From Mesoterricola sediminis (GTDB lineage Bacteria > Acidobacteriota > Holophagae > Holophagales > Holophagaceae): a stretch of DNA of 64,000 nt. Where the stretch lies: positions 248,001-312,000 of the forward strand of contig NZ_AP027081.1 in NCBI RefSeq assembly GCF_030295425.1, given 5' to 3'. Below are positions 1-14,100 of the stretch, one piece after another (the stretch's first letter is position 1; every line of letters begins with the position of its first letter). Under the pieces are notes generated by a model that saw only the letters and a program-made list of their open reading frames with translations, was not told where the DNA came from and searched no databases. Both the position numbers and the translations under genes were made by a program.

Positions 1-2240
<2,240 letters not shown>

Positions 2241-2244
<4 letters not shown>

Positions 2245-2540
2245 AGGCAGGCTCCCAGGTATTCGACCTCGACGTCGCCGAGGACGCGCACCTGGCAGGC
2301 CAGGCGCTGGTCCTCCGGCGCCTCGAGGCCGCGCAGGAAATCGCGCTCCTCCCGGCCCATGGGCGAGCAGTGCTCCAGGCCCCGGACCACGCGCACGCGG
2401 CAGGTGCCGCAGGAGCCGCTCCGGCAGCCGAAGGTGATGTCGGCCCCGGCGGCGTCGGCCACGGCCTGGAGCGGCGTTCCGGCGGGGCAGGCCGCCAGGA
2501 GGTCCTCCGGAAGGAAGCGCACGGTCACGGTCTCAGCCAC
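2241..2540 (-). CDS. Plant-type [2Fe-2S] ferredoxin in the methionine operon
   Basis: A 99-residue single-domain electron carrier. Cluster ligands are C39, C44 and C47 (CRSGSCGTC) and C82 in RLACQV, the C-x4-C-x2-C-x34-C pattern of plant-type ferredoxins. Starts at GTG 2540, overlapping the end of the upstream methyltransferase/MTHFR gene by 8 nt; its TGA overlaps the metH GTG by 4 nt. That position suggests it supplies electrons to a neighbour: reactivation of oxidised cob(II)alamin MetH (normally flavodoxin), or the MTHFR flavin. Both are inference. It resembles the N-terminal ferredoxin domain of corrinoid-activating RACo proteins in type, but lacks any ATPase domain. Confidence 0.9.
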
Positions 2541-4377
2541 GGCCCACCCCCGCGTCGAGGAGGGTGTCCAGGAGCTCCACCTGGCCCAGGGGCGCCGAGA
2601 GCTGGAGGCCCCGCACCGCGGGGCGGACCCTGGCGATGATCTCCAGGGCGATGTCCAGGCCCTCCTTGAGCTGGTCCTCGGCCGAGGGCCACCGGGCCAT
2701 GCGCTTCAGGAGGGCCGGGGGCAGGGTGACCCCGGGCACCTCGTTGGCCATGAACTCGGCGTTGCGCAGGCTCTTCAGGGGCCAGATCCCGGCGATGACG
2801 GGAATGCCGAAGGGGTCGGCGAACTCCAGGAAGCGGAAGAGGGCGTCGGCGTCGAAGACGGGCTGGGTGATGGCCCATTCGGCGCCGGCCTCCACCTTGT
2901 AGCGGAAGCGCGCCCGCTCCCGCTCCAGGTCCACGGCGACGGGGTTGGCCCCCACGCCGAAGCTGAACCGGGTGGGCACCCCGATGCGGCTGCCGCCCAG
3001 GTCCAGCCCGGAGTTGAGCTGGCGGAGGATGTTCGTGAGGCCGATGGCGTCCACGTCGAAGACCGCGGTGGCGTTGGGGTAGGGACCCAGCTTGGGCGGA
3101 TCCCCGGTGATGGCCAGCACGTTCTGGACGCCCAGGGCCGCGGCCCCCAGCAGGTCGCTCTGGATGCCCAGCAGGTTCCGGTCGCGGCAGGCGAAGTGCA
3201 TCAGGGCCTCGATGCCGACCCGCTCCTGGATGATCACGGCGGTGGCGAGGGCCGAAAGCCGCGCCATGGCCCGGGGGCCGTCGGGCACGTTGATGGTGTC
3301 CGCCCCGCGGTCCCGGCAGTAGGCCGCCTTCTCCACCAGCTTGTCCACGCCGACGCCCCGGGGGGGCACCAGCTCCACCGACACGACGAAGCCGCCGTCG
3401 GAGAGCTTGCGGCTGAAGGCGCTGGCCTCGGCCCGGGGGACCGAGGCGGCCCCCGCCTCCGGAAGGGGGCGGTCGACGCCCCCCTCCACGAAGGCGCGCT
3501 CCTGGCGGAGGGCCCCCTGCATGGCGCGGGTGTGGGCCGGCGTCGTGCCCGCGCAGCCCCCGACGGCCCGGGCCCCGAGCTGGAAGGCCTGGCGCGCGAA
3601 CTCACCCAGGTATTCGGGGCTGGCCATGTACAGGTAGCGGCCGTCCACCATGCGGGGCAGCCCGGCGCTGGGCTGGAGGATGAGGGGGCAGGCGGTGGCC
3701 GTCCGGAAGCGCTTGAGCAGGTCCAGCAGGGGCGCGGGGCCCGTGCCCCCGTTCACCCCGACGAGGTCGGCCCCCCACTCGGCGAGCTTGGCGACGTACC
3801 ACTCGGGTTCCGTGCCGTAGAGGGTCTGGCCCTCGTCGTTGGGGGTCATCTGGGCCACCACGGGGAGGCCGCAGGTCTCCTTGATGGCGAGGATGGCCTG
3901 GTGGATCTCGTTGAGGTCGGCGAAGCTCTCCAGCACGAAGAGGTCCACCCCGCCCTCCATCAGGGCCAGGGCCTGCTCCGCGAAGCAGGCCCGCGCCTCC
4001 TCGAAGCTGGTGGGGCCCCAGGGCTCGATGCGGACCCCGAGGGGGCCGATGCAGCCCGCGACCCAGCCGGCGCCCTCCGCCTGGAGGGCGCGCCGGGCGA
4101 GGCGGGCCCCGGCCAGGTTGATCTCCTTGAGGCGCTCCGCCAGGCCGTAGCCCTGGAGCTTCATGCGGTTGGCCGCCCAGGTGTTGGTGGTCAGCACCTG
4201 GGCGCCGGCCGCGCGGAACTCCCCGTGGATGGCCTCCACCAGGTCGGGGGAGGCCAGGTTGGCCTCGTCGAAGGAGCGGTTGATGTACACACCCCGCTCA
4301 TAGAGCACCGTCGGCGTGGATCCATCGAACAGGAAGCACTGGCCGGCGCGGAGGGCATCGTGGAACGTGGCGTTCAT
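2533..4377 (-). CDS. Fused homocysteine S-methyltransferase-like domain + methylenetetrahydrofolate reductase (zinc site decayed)
   Basis: About 614 residues with the layout of the Bacillus YitJ type: an N-terminal homocysteine-methyltransferase barrel (about 1-295) followed by a MetF-type flavin-dependent 5,10-methylenetetrahydrofolate reductase barrel (about 325-605; SVELVPP, ITGDPP, YPNA, ITQPVFD and PVIAGIWP motifs). The reductase half looks intact and should make 5-methyl-THF for MetH. In the N-terminal half the three zinc ligands expected by family are not kept: the NCGTGP cysteine is glycine (VNGGTGP, G210) and the paired cysteines are Cys-Ala (GGCAGTTP, C275-A276). Methyl transfer by this half is therefore doubtful. 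ATG 4377 is chosen because family homology starts just after it; ATG 4383 and TTG 4434 are alternatives and none has a clear ribosome site. The 3' end overlaps the ferredoxin gene by 8 nt. Confidence 0.92.
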   Translation of the reverse strand: MNATFHDALRAGQCFLFDGSTPTVLYERGVYINRSFDEANLASPDLVEAIHGEFRAAGAQVLTTNTWAANRMKLQGYGLAERLKEINLAGARLARRALQAEGAGWVAGCIGPLGVRIEPWGPTSFEEARACFAEQALALMEGGVDLFVLESFADLNEIHQAILAIKETCGLPVVAQMTPNDEGQTLYGTEPEWYVAKLAEWGADLVGVNGGTGPAPLLDLLKRFRTATACPLILQPSAGLPRMVDGRYLYMASPEYLGEFARQAFQLGARAVGGCAGTTPAHTRAMQGALRQERAFVEGGVDRPLPEAGAASVPRAEASAFSRKLSDGGFVVSVELVPPRGVGVDKLVEKAAYCRDRGADTINVPDGPRAMARLSALATAVIIQERVGIEALMHFACRDRNLLGIQSDLLGAAALGVQNVLAITGDPPKLGPYPNATAVFDVDAIGLTNILRQLNSGLDLGGSRIGVPTRFSFGVGANPVAVDLERERARFRYKVEAGAEWAITQPVFDADALFRFLEFADPFGIPVIAGIWPLKSLRNAEFMANEVPGVTLPPALLKRMARWPSAEDQLKEGLDIALEIIARVRPAVRGLQLSAPLGQVELLDTLLDAGVGRG

Positions 4378-4409
4378 GGGCATCCGGTTCGGGGAGGTGG
4401 GGGAAGCAT

Positions 4410-4429
4410 GATCCCGGCGGGCCGGGATC
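4410..4429 (-). repeat. Perfect GC-rich inverted repeat between SDR and MTHFR-fusion genes
   Basis: GATCCCGGC followed by two bases and then GCCGGGATC gives a 9-bp stem (8 bp with a 4-nt loop). It lies in the only real intergenic gap (about 60 nt) inside the methionine operon. There is no T-tract, so it is more likely an mRNA-processing or stability hairpin, or a weak attenuator, than a full terminator. Confidence 0.45.
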
Positions 4430-4439
4430 GTCAAGGCGC

Positions 4440-5198
4440 TCAGCCGCAGAGGACCGTGCCGCCGTTCACGTTGAGGATTTCACCGTGGACGGCCGCCGCC
4501 GCGTCGCCCAGGAGGAAGGCGATGGGGCCGGCGATGTCCTCGGCGGTGGGGATCCGCCCCAGGGGGAAGGCGGCCTCCACCTGCCCGCGCCGGGGGGAGC
4601 GCAGGGTGCCCGCGGACATGTCCGTGTCCACCCAGCCCGGGGCCACGCAGTTGACGCGGATGCCCAGGGGGCCGAGTTCGGCGGCGAGGCTCTTGGTGAG
4701 GGAGATGACGGCCCCCTTGCTGGCGGCGTAGCCGCCGTAGCCGGCCTCCCCCCGCTGGCCGGCGGTGCTGGCCACGAGGACGATCGCCCCGCGGCCCTGG
4801 CGCCGCAGGGCCGGGACCACCTCGGCGTTCCAGCGGAAGAGCCCCGTGACGTTGGTCTCCAGGATGGCCAGGAGGTTGCCCTCGTCCTGGAGGTCCACGG
4901 GCGTGGGCAGCCAGACCCCGGCGTTCCCCACGAAGGCGTCGAGGCCGCCCCAGGCCTCCTCCACCTGGGCCACCGCGGCCGCCGCGTCCTCCCGGGAGCG
5001 CTGATCCGCCTGGATGGCCAGGACCTCCCGCCCCTCGGCGGCGAGATGGGCGGTGAGGGCCTCGGCCGCGTCCGTGCGGATGCGGTAGGTGAAGGCCACC
5101 CGCGCGCCGAGGTCGGAGAGGCGGCGCACGGTGGCGGCCCCGATGCCCCGGCTGCCGCCGGTGAGGAGGATGCGTTGGTTCTGCATGGGCTGGGTCAT
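4440..5198 (-). CDS. Short-chain dehydrogenase/reductase (FabG-like) of unknown substrate
   Basis: A 252-residue classical SDR. The Rossmann motif TGGSRGIG spans residues 13-20, the structural NAG motif 92-94, and the catalytic set is S144, Y157 and K161 (YAASK). It resembles 3-oxoacyl-ACP reductases, and automatic annotation would call it FabG. It sits 3 nt downstream of the aspartate kinase stop, inside a methionine operon and away from any fatty-acid genes, so a role in methionine, homoserine or pterin/folate reduction is at least as likely. ATG 5198 is used; a second ATG five codons downstream is possible. Family assignment is firm, function is open. Confidence 0.88.
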   Translation of the reverse strand: MTQPMQNQRILLTGGSRGIGAATVRRLSDLGARVAFTYRIRTDAAEALTAHLAAEGREVLAIQADQRSREDAAAAVAQVEEAWGGLDAFVGNAGVWLPTPVDLQDEGNLLAILETNVTGLFRWNAEVVPALRRQGRGAIVLVASTAGQRGEAGYGGYAASKGAVISLTKSLAAELGPLGIRVNCVAPGWVDTDMSAGTLRSPRRGQVEAAFPLGRIPTAEDIAGPIAFLLGDAAAAVHGEILNVNGGTVLCG

Positions 5199-5201
5199 GG
5201 G

Positions 5202-6544
5202 TCAGACTCCAAGGGGCGTTTCGATGCAGGTGGCGTGGAGGCGGGGAATCAGGCCGGCCAGCCTGGGGTCCGGCACGAGGAAGGCCAGGGAGACCCCCGT
5301 GTCCCCCGCAAGGATGGCGGCAACCGGTTCCTCCACAAGGGGGCCCAGGAGGCTGAGGGCCCGGCCCTGGGCGGCGCGGAGCCCCTCGCCCACCAGGGCC
5401 ACGACGGCCCAGCCCCGACTCACGTCCAGGCCGGAGGCGGCCAGGTCCGTGAGCACCGCCTCGGCCTCCGCGGTCTCCGCCCGGGCGACCAGGAGACCCC
5501 CGTCCGGGGTGGCCAGCAGACCGTAGAGGGAGGCGCCGGCTTCCAGCAGGCGGGTGGAGGCCTGGAACAGCTGCTCCGCATCGGCGGTCGGGGGGACCCG
5601 GAGGCAACTCACCCCCTCCTTGTACGCCACGGACGTGATCTCCCCGGGCCGGCGGGGCGGGGAATCGAGGCGGATCTCCGTCCGACCGGCTGATGGCCGG
5701 TGGGTGTTGGCCACCACCAGCCGGAAGCCCGCCCGACGAACCGGCGCCAGGGCGTCGGCGTGCAGCACCTTGGCCCCGAAGGCCGAGAGGGCCGCCGCCT
5801 CCGGCAGGCTCATGACGGGAATGGGCCGGGCGCCGGGCACCAGGCTGGGATCGGCGCTGAGCACCCCGTCCACGTCGGTCCAGATCTGCACCTCCGCGGC
5901 GCCCAGGGCCTCCCCCAGGAGGGTGGCGCTGGTGTCCGAGCCGCCCCGGCCCAGGGTGGTGGTCGCCCCGTCGGGCCCCTGGCCCAGGAACCCCTGGGTC
6001 ACCCAGAGGGCCCCGGGTCCGAGGGCGGCGCGCCAGGGGGCGGCGGCCTCCCGGATGGCCTCCAGGTCCGGCCGGGCCCGGCCATGCCGGCCGTCCGTCC
6101 TCAGCACCTCCCGCACATCCCGGAAGGCGGCCGGAAGCCCCTCCCGCACCAGGAGGGCCGCCATGAGGCGGGCGGACAGGGTCTCCCCCACGGCCAGGGC
6201 CGTGTCCCGGCTGCGGGGGGAGGCCTCCCACAGGAGGCCCATGCCCTGCAGAAGGTTGGACAGGGACTGAAAGAGGGGGGCCCAGGCGGACCGCACCTCG
6301 GCCTCCAGGTCCAGGGCCCGGGCCGCCTCCCAGTGGCGGGCCTCCAGGGCCTCCCGGCACCGGGTGGACCCGGCGAGGTCCCCGCGGGCCGAAGCGGCCA
6401 TGGCCTTGAGGATGAGGTCCGTGGTCCCCGAAAGGGCCGAAACGACCACCAGGCCCCCGGCGGGGAGTTCCCGGGCGATGATGCGGGCCGCGAGGAGCTG
6501 GGCCTCGCGGGACCCGACGCTGGTGCCGCCGAACTTGAGCACCT

Positions 6545-6548
<4 letters not shown>
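5202..6548 (-). CDS. lysC: Aspartate kinase
   Basis: 448 residues; phosphorylates L-aspartate, the first step toward homoserine and methionine. The N-terminal amino-acid-kinase domain opens with KVLKFGGTSVGS and carries GRGGSDTSA and WTDVDGV, typical of aspartokinases. The C-terminal part (from about residue 300) has the size and pattern of ACT regulatory domains. The gene begins at GTG 6548, overlapping the metX stop by 4 nt (GTGA), and ends 3 nt before the SDR gene. Lying under a SAM riboswitch, it is probably a methionine-branch isozyme controlled by S-adenosylmethionine; a lysine/threonine-responsive copy is expected elsewhere. No homoserine dehydrogenase domain is fused to it. Confidence 0.95.
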
Positions 6549-8925
<2,377 letters not shown>

Positions 8926-8941
8926 TCAATCAGTTCGGTAT

Positions 8942-9043
8942 CTATCCGGTCGCGACATGCGTCGCCGCCGGCAGGAATTGGCACCTTGCTCTTCGCAGGT
9001 TGCCAAGGTTTCACAGGGCCCGTCCCTCCACCTTTCTGGATAG
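8942..9043 (-). promoter_or_regulatory. SAM-I (S-box) riboswitch aptamer
   Basis: On the minus strand the RNA carries the conserved S-box core in order: AGAAAGGTGGAGGGAC, GGGCCC, TGTGAAACC, TTGGCAACC, and AAGGTGCCAATTCC. P1 closes as CTATCC (9038-9043) with GGATAG (8942-8947), and a P4 hairpin GCGAC-GCAT-GTCGC precedes the 3' P1 strand. This family binds S-adenosylmethionine. With the terminator at 8871-8912 it should shut off transcription of metY and the genes behind it when SAM is high. Confidence 0.96.
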
Positions 9044-9078
9044 CTCACTATGGAACTGACAAAGAACTCAGAGGTCCC

Positions 9079-9107
9079 ATCATGGGTGTTCCCCCGGCCG
9101 GAGTCAA
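9079..9107 (-). promoter_or_regulatory. Sigma-70-type promoter of the methionine operon
   Basis: On the minus strand TTGACT (9102-9107) and CATGAT (9079-9084) are separated by exactly 17 nt. Predicted transcription would begin near 9072, about 30 nt before the aptamer. The motif sits in the divergent gap with recN. Confidence 0.65.
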
Positions 9108-9142
9108 GCGCCTTTGGCGCCGGATCAGGATAGGCTGATGCC

Positions 9143-10912
9143 ATGCTCTCCTCCCTCCGCATCCAGAACCTCGCCCTGGTGGAAGACCTGTCCGTGGACC
9201 TCCAGCCCGGGTTCACGGCCCTCACGGGCGAGACCGGCGCCGGGAAGTCCCTCCTCGTGGACGCCCTCTCCCTCCTCGTGGGCGCCCGGGGCGACGGGGA
9301 CATGGTGCGCCAGGGGGCCTCGCGGGCCCTGGCCGAGGCCGTCGTCGACGGCGCCTTCGCGGCCTGGAGCGCCTTCCTGGCGGAGCGGGGCCTCCCCGAG
9401 GAACAGCCCGTGGTCCTGCGCCGGGAGGTGGGCGCCAACGGCCGGAGCCGCGCCTGGATCAACGGCGGGGCCTGCAGCCTCGCCGACCTCCGCGAGGCGG
9501 GCCGGATCTGGATGCGCCTGACCAGCCAGCACGATCACCAGTCCCTGCTGGCCGAGGACCGCCACCTGGGCCTGCTCGACGAGGTGCTCGGGATCCGGGC
9601 GGATCTCGCCCGGGAGGCCGGCGAGGTCCGGGAGGCCCAGGCCAGGCTCGCCGCGCGGCGCCGGAGCGAGGCCCAGAAGGTGGAACGGCTGGCGTGGCTG
9701 GCCGAGCACATCGCCGACCTGGAGAAGCTGGCCCCGGCGGCCGGCGAATGGGCCCGGCTCCGGGCGGAGCGGGAGCCCCTGCGCCACGCCGTCCATCTGG
9801 AGGCCGCCTTCCGCGAGGGCGCCGAGGCCCTCCGCGAGGCCAACCGCCTCGTCGAGGAGGCCCACCGCGCCCAGGCCCGGGCCGCCGCCATCCTGCCCGC
9901 GGCCCAGCCCGAGGTGGACCGGCTGCGGAGCGCCCTCCTGGAACTGGAGGACCTCCAGGCCCTGGCCCAGGACCAGGCCGTGCGCTGGTCCCGGGAGGGG
10001 GTGGACCGGATCGAGGCCCTCGAGGACCGCCTCGCCCACTTCGAGAAGCTGGCCCGCCGCCACCGCTGCGAGCCGGAGGACCTGGCCCAGGTCCTGGCGG
10101 CCCTGTGCCTCGAACAGCGCGAGCTGGAGGACGGCGGCTCCTCCCTCAAGGAACTGGAGACGGCCCTGGCCGGGGCCGCCGCGGCCTACCTGGCCGCCGC
10201 CGAGGACCTGCACCGCCAGCGGGCCGCCCTCGTGCAGGCCCTGGAGAAGGACGTGCACCACCGCCTCGCCGCCCTCGGCATGGCCGGGTGCCGCGTCCAG
10301 GTGCGCCTGGGCCTCGCCGAGGACCCCGCCAGCCCGGTTCTGCGCGGCGGGCTGCCCGTTCGGTGCTCCGCCCAGGGCTTCTCCGCCGCCGCCATCTGGA
10401 TCGAGCCCAATGTCGGGGAGGGCTTCCGCCCCCTGGCCAAGATCGCCTCCGGCGGCGAGCTGAGCCGGATCATGCTCGCCCTCCAGGGCGCCGGCATGGC
10501 CCTGGGCGCCGGGAGCGGGGACCCCCTCGTCCTGGTGCTCGACGAGGTGGACGCGGGCATCGGCGGGGAGACCGCCCTGGCCGTGGGCGGGGCGGTGCGC
10601 GAGCTGGGCCGCCGCCACCAGGTCCTGGCCGTGACCCATCTCGCCCAGGTCGCCGCCCGGGCCGAGCACCACGGCTTCCTCCGCAAGGAGGTCCAGGACG
10701 GCCGCACCCGGAGCTCCCTGGGATGGATGACCGGCGAGGGCCGGACCCGGGAGCTCGCTCGTCTGCTCTCCGGCCACCCGGACCGCCCCGAGGCCCTGGC
10801 CCACGCCCGGATCCTCCTGGACGGCGCCGTCCAGCCCGCCCTCCTGCCCGACGCGGCGGCGTCCGTCCCAGGGAAAGCCAGGCGCCCCAAGGCCCCGGCG
10901 CCCCGCGGGTAG
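9143..10912 (+). CDS. recN: DNA repair protein RecN
   Basis: 589-residue SMC-like ATPase for double-strand-break repair. The N-terminal Walker A GETGAGKS is at residues 29-36, followed by the RecN-type SQHDHQSLL motif near 130, a central coiled-coil region (about 150-360) rich in Ala, Arg, Glu and Leu, then the ABC signature SGGELSRIM, Walker B LVLVLDEVDAGIGG and the VTHLAQVAA H-loop. Length and order match the family. Divergent from the methionine operon; stands alone and ends about 190 nt before the TonB receptor. No LexA-like box was recognised upstream, which does not exclude SOS control. Confidence 0.96.
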   Translation: MLSSLRIQNLALVEDLSVDLQPGFTALTGETGAGKSLLVDALSLLVGARGDGDMVRQGASRALAEAVVDGAFAAWSAFLAERGLPEEQPVVLRREVGANGRSRAWINGGACSLADLREAGRIWMRLTSQHDHQSLLAEDRHLGLLDEVLGIRADLAREAGEVREAQARLAARRRSEAQKVERLAWLAEHIADLEKLAPAAGEWARLRAEREPLRHAVHLEAAFREGAEALREANRLVEEAHRAQARAAAILPAAQPEVDRLRSALLELEDLQALAQDQAVRWSREGVDRIEALEDRLAHFEKLARRHRCEPEDLAQVLAALCLEQRELEDGGSSLKELETALAGAAAAYLAAAEDLHRQRAALVQALEKDVHHRLAALGMAGCRVQVRLGLAEDPASPVLRGGLPVRCSAQGFSAAAIWIEPNVGEGFRPLAKIASGGELSRIMLALQGAGMALGAGSGDPLVLVLDEVDAGIGGETALAVGGAVRELGRRHQVLAVTHLAQVAARAEHHGFLRKEVQDGRTRSSLGWMTGEGRTRELARLLSGHPDRPEALAHARILLDGAVQPALLPDAAASVPGKARRPKAPAPRG

Positions 10913-11105
10913 CCCCGGGGGCGGAAACGTTGCCGCTCAGCGGTCGTATGTGCCGGTTGGCTCGTAAAAGTTTCATTCTGGAAACATCCCATTCTTCCCT
11001 TGTGCCTGGTCGTCTGGCATCTTGAATCAACTTCAAGAACCGTTCAGACGCAGGCCGCCCTGGCCTGCCTCCATCCCACCCACCCGATCCGGGTCAGGAG
11101 CACGC

Positions 11106-14100
11106 ATGAACACCCGAAGCTTCAGCCTCGTCCTGCTTTCCGCCCTCGCCTGCGCCACCGTGGCCAACGCCCAGAGCAGCTCCACCTCCGGGGCCGTCCG
11201 GGGCGCCATCACCTCCAAGGGCGGCGGCCGCCTCGTGGGCGCCACCGTCACGATCCGGAACGTGGCCACCAACCTGACCCGCACCCAGGTCACCGCCGCC
11301 AACGGCGAGTACACCTTCGCCCTCCTGCCCCTGGGCACCTACGAGATCACCGTGACCGCCCCGGGCATGCGCACCCTCAAGGACACCTCGACCCGGGTGA
11401 GCCTGGGCGCCACGTCCATCGCCAATTTCTCCCTGGACCGGGCCGAGGCCGGCGCCACCGTCGCCGTGGTCGCGGCGGCCGCCGCCCTCGACGCCCAGCA
11501 GGTGACCAGCACGGTGGCCCTGAACAGCAAGATGGTGGAGTCCATCCCCCTGGCAGCCCGGGACTTCACCTCCCTGGCCCGCCTGACCCCCGGCGCCACC
11601 ACCGCCGCCGACCAGAACCGCCTCTCGGTGGAGGGCGGCCGCGGCATCTTCAACAACCTCACCATCGACGGCGCGAGCTACAACTCCAACTTCTTCGGCG
11701 AGCAGCGCGGCTCCACCCGCATCCCCTTCGCCTTCGGCATCGACACCATCAAGGAACTCCAGATCATCACCGACGCCTACGACGCCCAGTACGGCAACGC
11801 GGCCGGCGGCGTGATCAACGCCGTGTCCAAGACCGGCACCAACGAGTTCACCGGCAGCGTGCTGGTCCAGATGCGCCCCAAGTCCCTGGTCGCGCGCATC
11901 AAGCCCGCCCCAGCCGCCACGGCCCTCCAGAACAGCGTCGGGGCCCGCACCAAGGACTTCGAGCAGCTCGACTGGAACTTCAACCTGGGCGGCCCGATCG
12001 TCAAGGACAAGCTCTTCTTCTTCGCGGGCCTGGAGGTCTTCCACTACACCGAGAAGTTCACCCCCAGCTTCGGCCTGGACAGCGGCAACAATTCCCAGGC
12101 GAACCTGAACACCTTCCTGGGCAAGTTCGGCAACATCCAGGTGGGGAACGACGGGCGCACCCTGGCCCAGGAGAACGGCTACCAGTACGAGAACGACAAG
12201 CGGAACACCGTCGCCTTCGCCCGCCTGGACTATAACCTGAACGAGAGCCACCGGTTCACCCTCCGCGTCAACATCCAGAACTGGAACTCCGAGAACGGCA
12301 CCACCGACTTCACCAGCTCCTCCGCCCCCATCACGGGCCAGACCCAGCAGGGCCTGGAGAAGGACAACGGCCTGTCCTGGGTGGCCGAGTGGAACGCCAT
12401 CTTCTCGCCCCGGCTCGTGAACGAGGCCCGCCTGCAGATCGCCACGGAGCGGCGGCCCCGCTACGCCAACTCCACCGCTTCGCCCGAGATCTCCATCACC
12501 AACGGCTTCAACGCCGGCCAGAACAACTTCCTGCCCAACGGCCTGGACGAGTTCAGCAAGCAGCTCATCGACAACCTCACCTACACCGACGGCGACTTCA
12601 CCGTGAAGGCCGGCGTCGACCTCCAGTGGTTCTCCTTCGCCAACACCTTCTACCGCTACAACATGGGGGCCTTCTCCTTCGGCAGCTACGCGGTGGCCAA
12701 CCGCTGGGCCAACGGCGGCCTCCTGGCGACGGACAGCTTCACCTACCGCCAGGCCCTGAGCAACTATGGCGGCACCATCTCGTACGACTCCTCCCTCTAT
12801 GCCGGCTACGTCCAGGCCAGCTACAGCGGCCTCCTGAACCGCCGGCTGACCCTGGCCCTGGGCGTGCGCTACACCGGGGAGCACCAGCCCAACAACCCGC
12901 GGCCCAACGCCCAGCTGGCCGGCCTTGACCAGGCCAACGACGCCCGGGCCCTGGATCCCCGGTTCGGCTTCACCTATGACCTGACCGGCAAGGGCAAGAC
13001 CATGCTGCGGGGCGGCGCGGGCTACTTCTCCAGCCCCAATCCGAGCCTCACGGTGTCCAACACCATGAACAGCAACGGGAACACCACCTCCACCTACACC
13101 CTCACGGCCTCCTCCGCCGCCGTGCGCACCGCGGCCAACAGCGGCGCCCTCTCGTACGCCGCCCTGGTGAGCGGCGGCGGCACCCGCCTGTCCGCCCTCA
13201 GCCCCGCCACCCTCACCGCCCTCGGCTCCGCCAGCAAGGACGGCCAGGTCTGGGACCCCGAGAACAAGCTGCCCCGCGCCAAGCGCGCCAGCCTGGGCAT
13301 CGAGCACGAACTGGACAACGGCCTCGTGCTGGGCGTCCGCGCCTCGTACGCCGATTTCGAGAACCTCCAGTACTTCGTCAACATCAACCTCCGCCAGCGC
13401 CTCGCGGACGGGTCCCCCGATCCCAACGGCTACTGGAAGGACGGCTACCCCACCAAGTGGAACCTGTTCACGAGCTCCGGCCGTCCCGGCATGGCCATCG
13501 TGCGCGGCCGCATGCTGGATTTCACCGGCTTCGGCAACATCTGGCTCTCCGAGAACCAGGGCGTGGGCCACTACAAGGCCATTTCCATCACCGCGAGCAA
13601 GCAGTCCGACTCCGGCTTCGGCTTCCAGAGCAGCGTGACCTTCGCCAGCTCCAAGGATTCCAACTCCAACGAGCGCGTGACCGCCAGCGCCTCGGCCAAC
13701 TCCACCGTCAACAACCCGGCCGACCCCCACGCCTCGTACGGCCCCAGCGACAATGACGTGAAGTTCCGCGGCGTCTTCGCGGGCTACTTCCCCGTCGCCT
13801 TCGGCATCAAGGGCGCCGCCATCGCCACCTACACGTCGGGCCAGCCCTACACCGCCTACATGACCAGCGATCTCAACGGCGACACCTCCACGACCAACGA
13901 CTTCGCCGTGGGCGTGACGGGCCGCAACACCTTCCGGCAGCCCTCCGTCAAGACCTTCGACCTGCGCTTCACCCGGGCCTTCAACCTGCCCCGGAAGATG
14001 ATGATCGAGCTCCAGGCCGACATCTTCAACGTGTTCAACTGGGCCAACTGGACCACCAGCAACACCCAGTACACCAACGCCAACTTCGGCACCCTCAACA

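Noticed and set aside
8926-9462. A 178-codon minus-strand frame over the SAM riboswitch and recN start
   Set aside because: Its 3' part is the conserved aptamer RNA and its 5' part is antisense to recN; it has no protein features.
10970-10985. GTTTC-N6-GAAAC inverted repeat between recN and the TonB receptor as a regulator site
   Set aside because: Short, not linked to convincing promoter boxes; could be chance.
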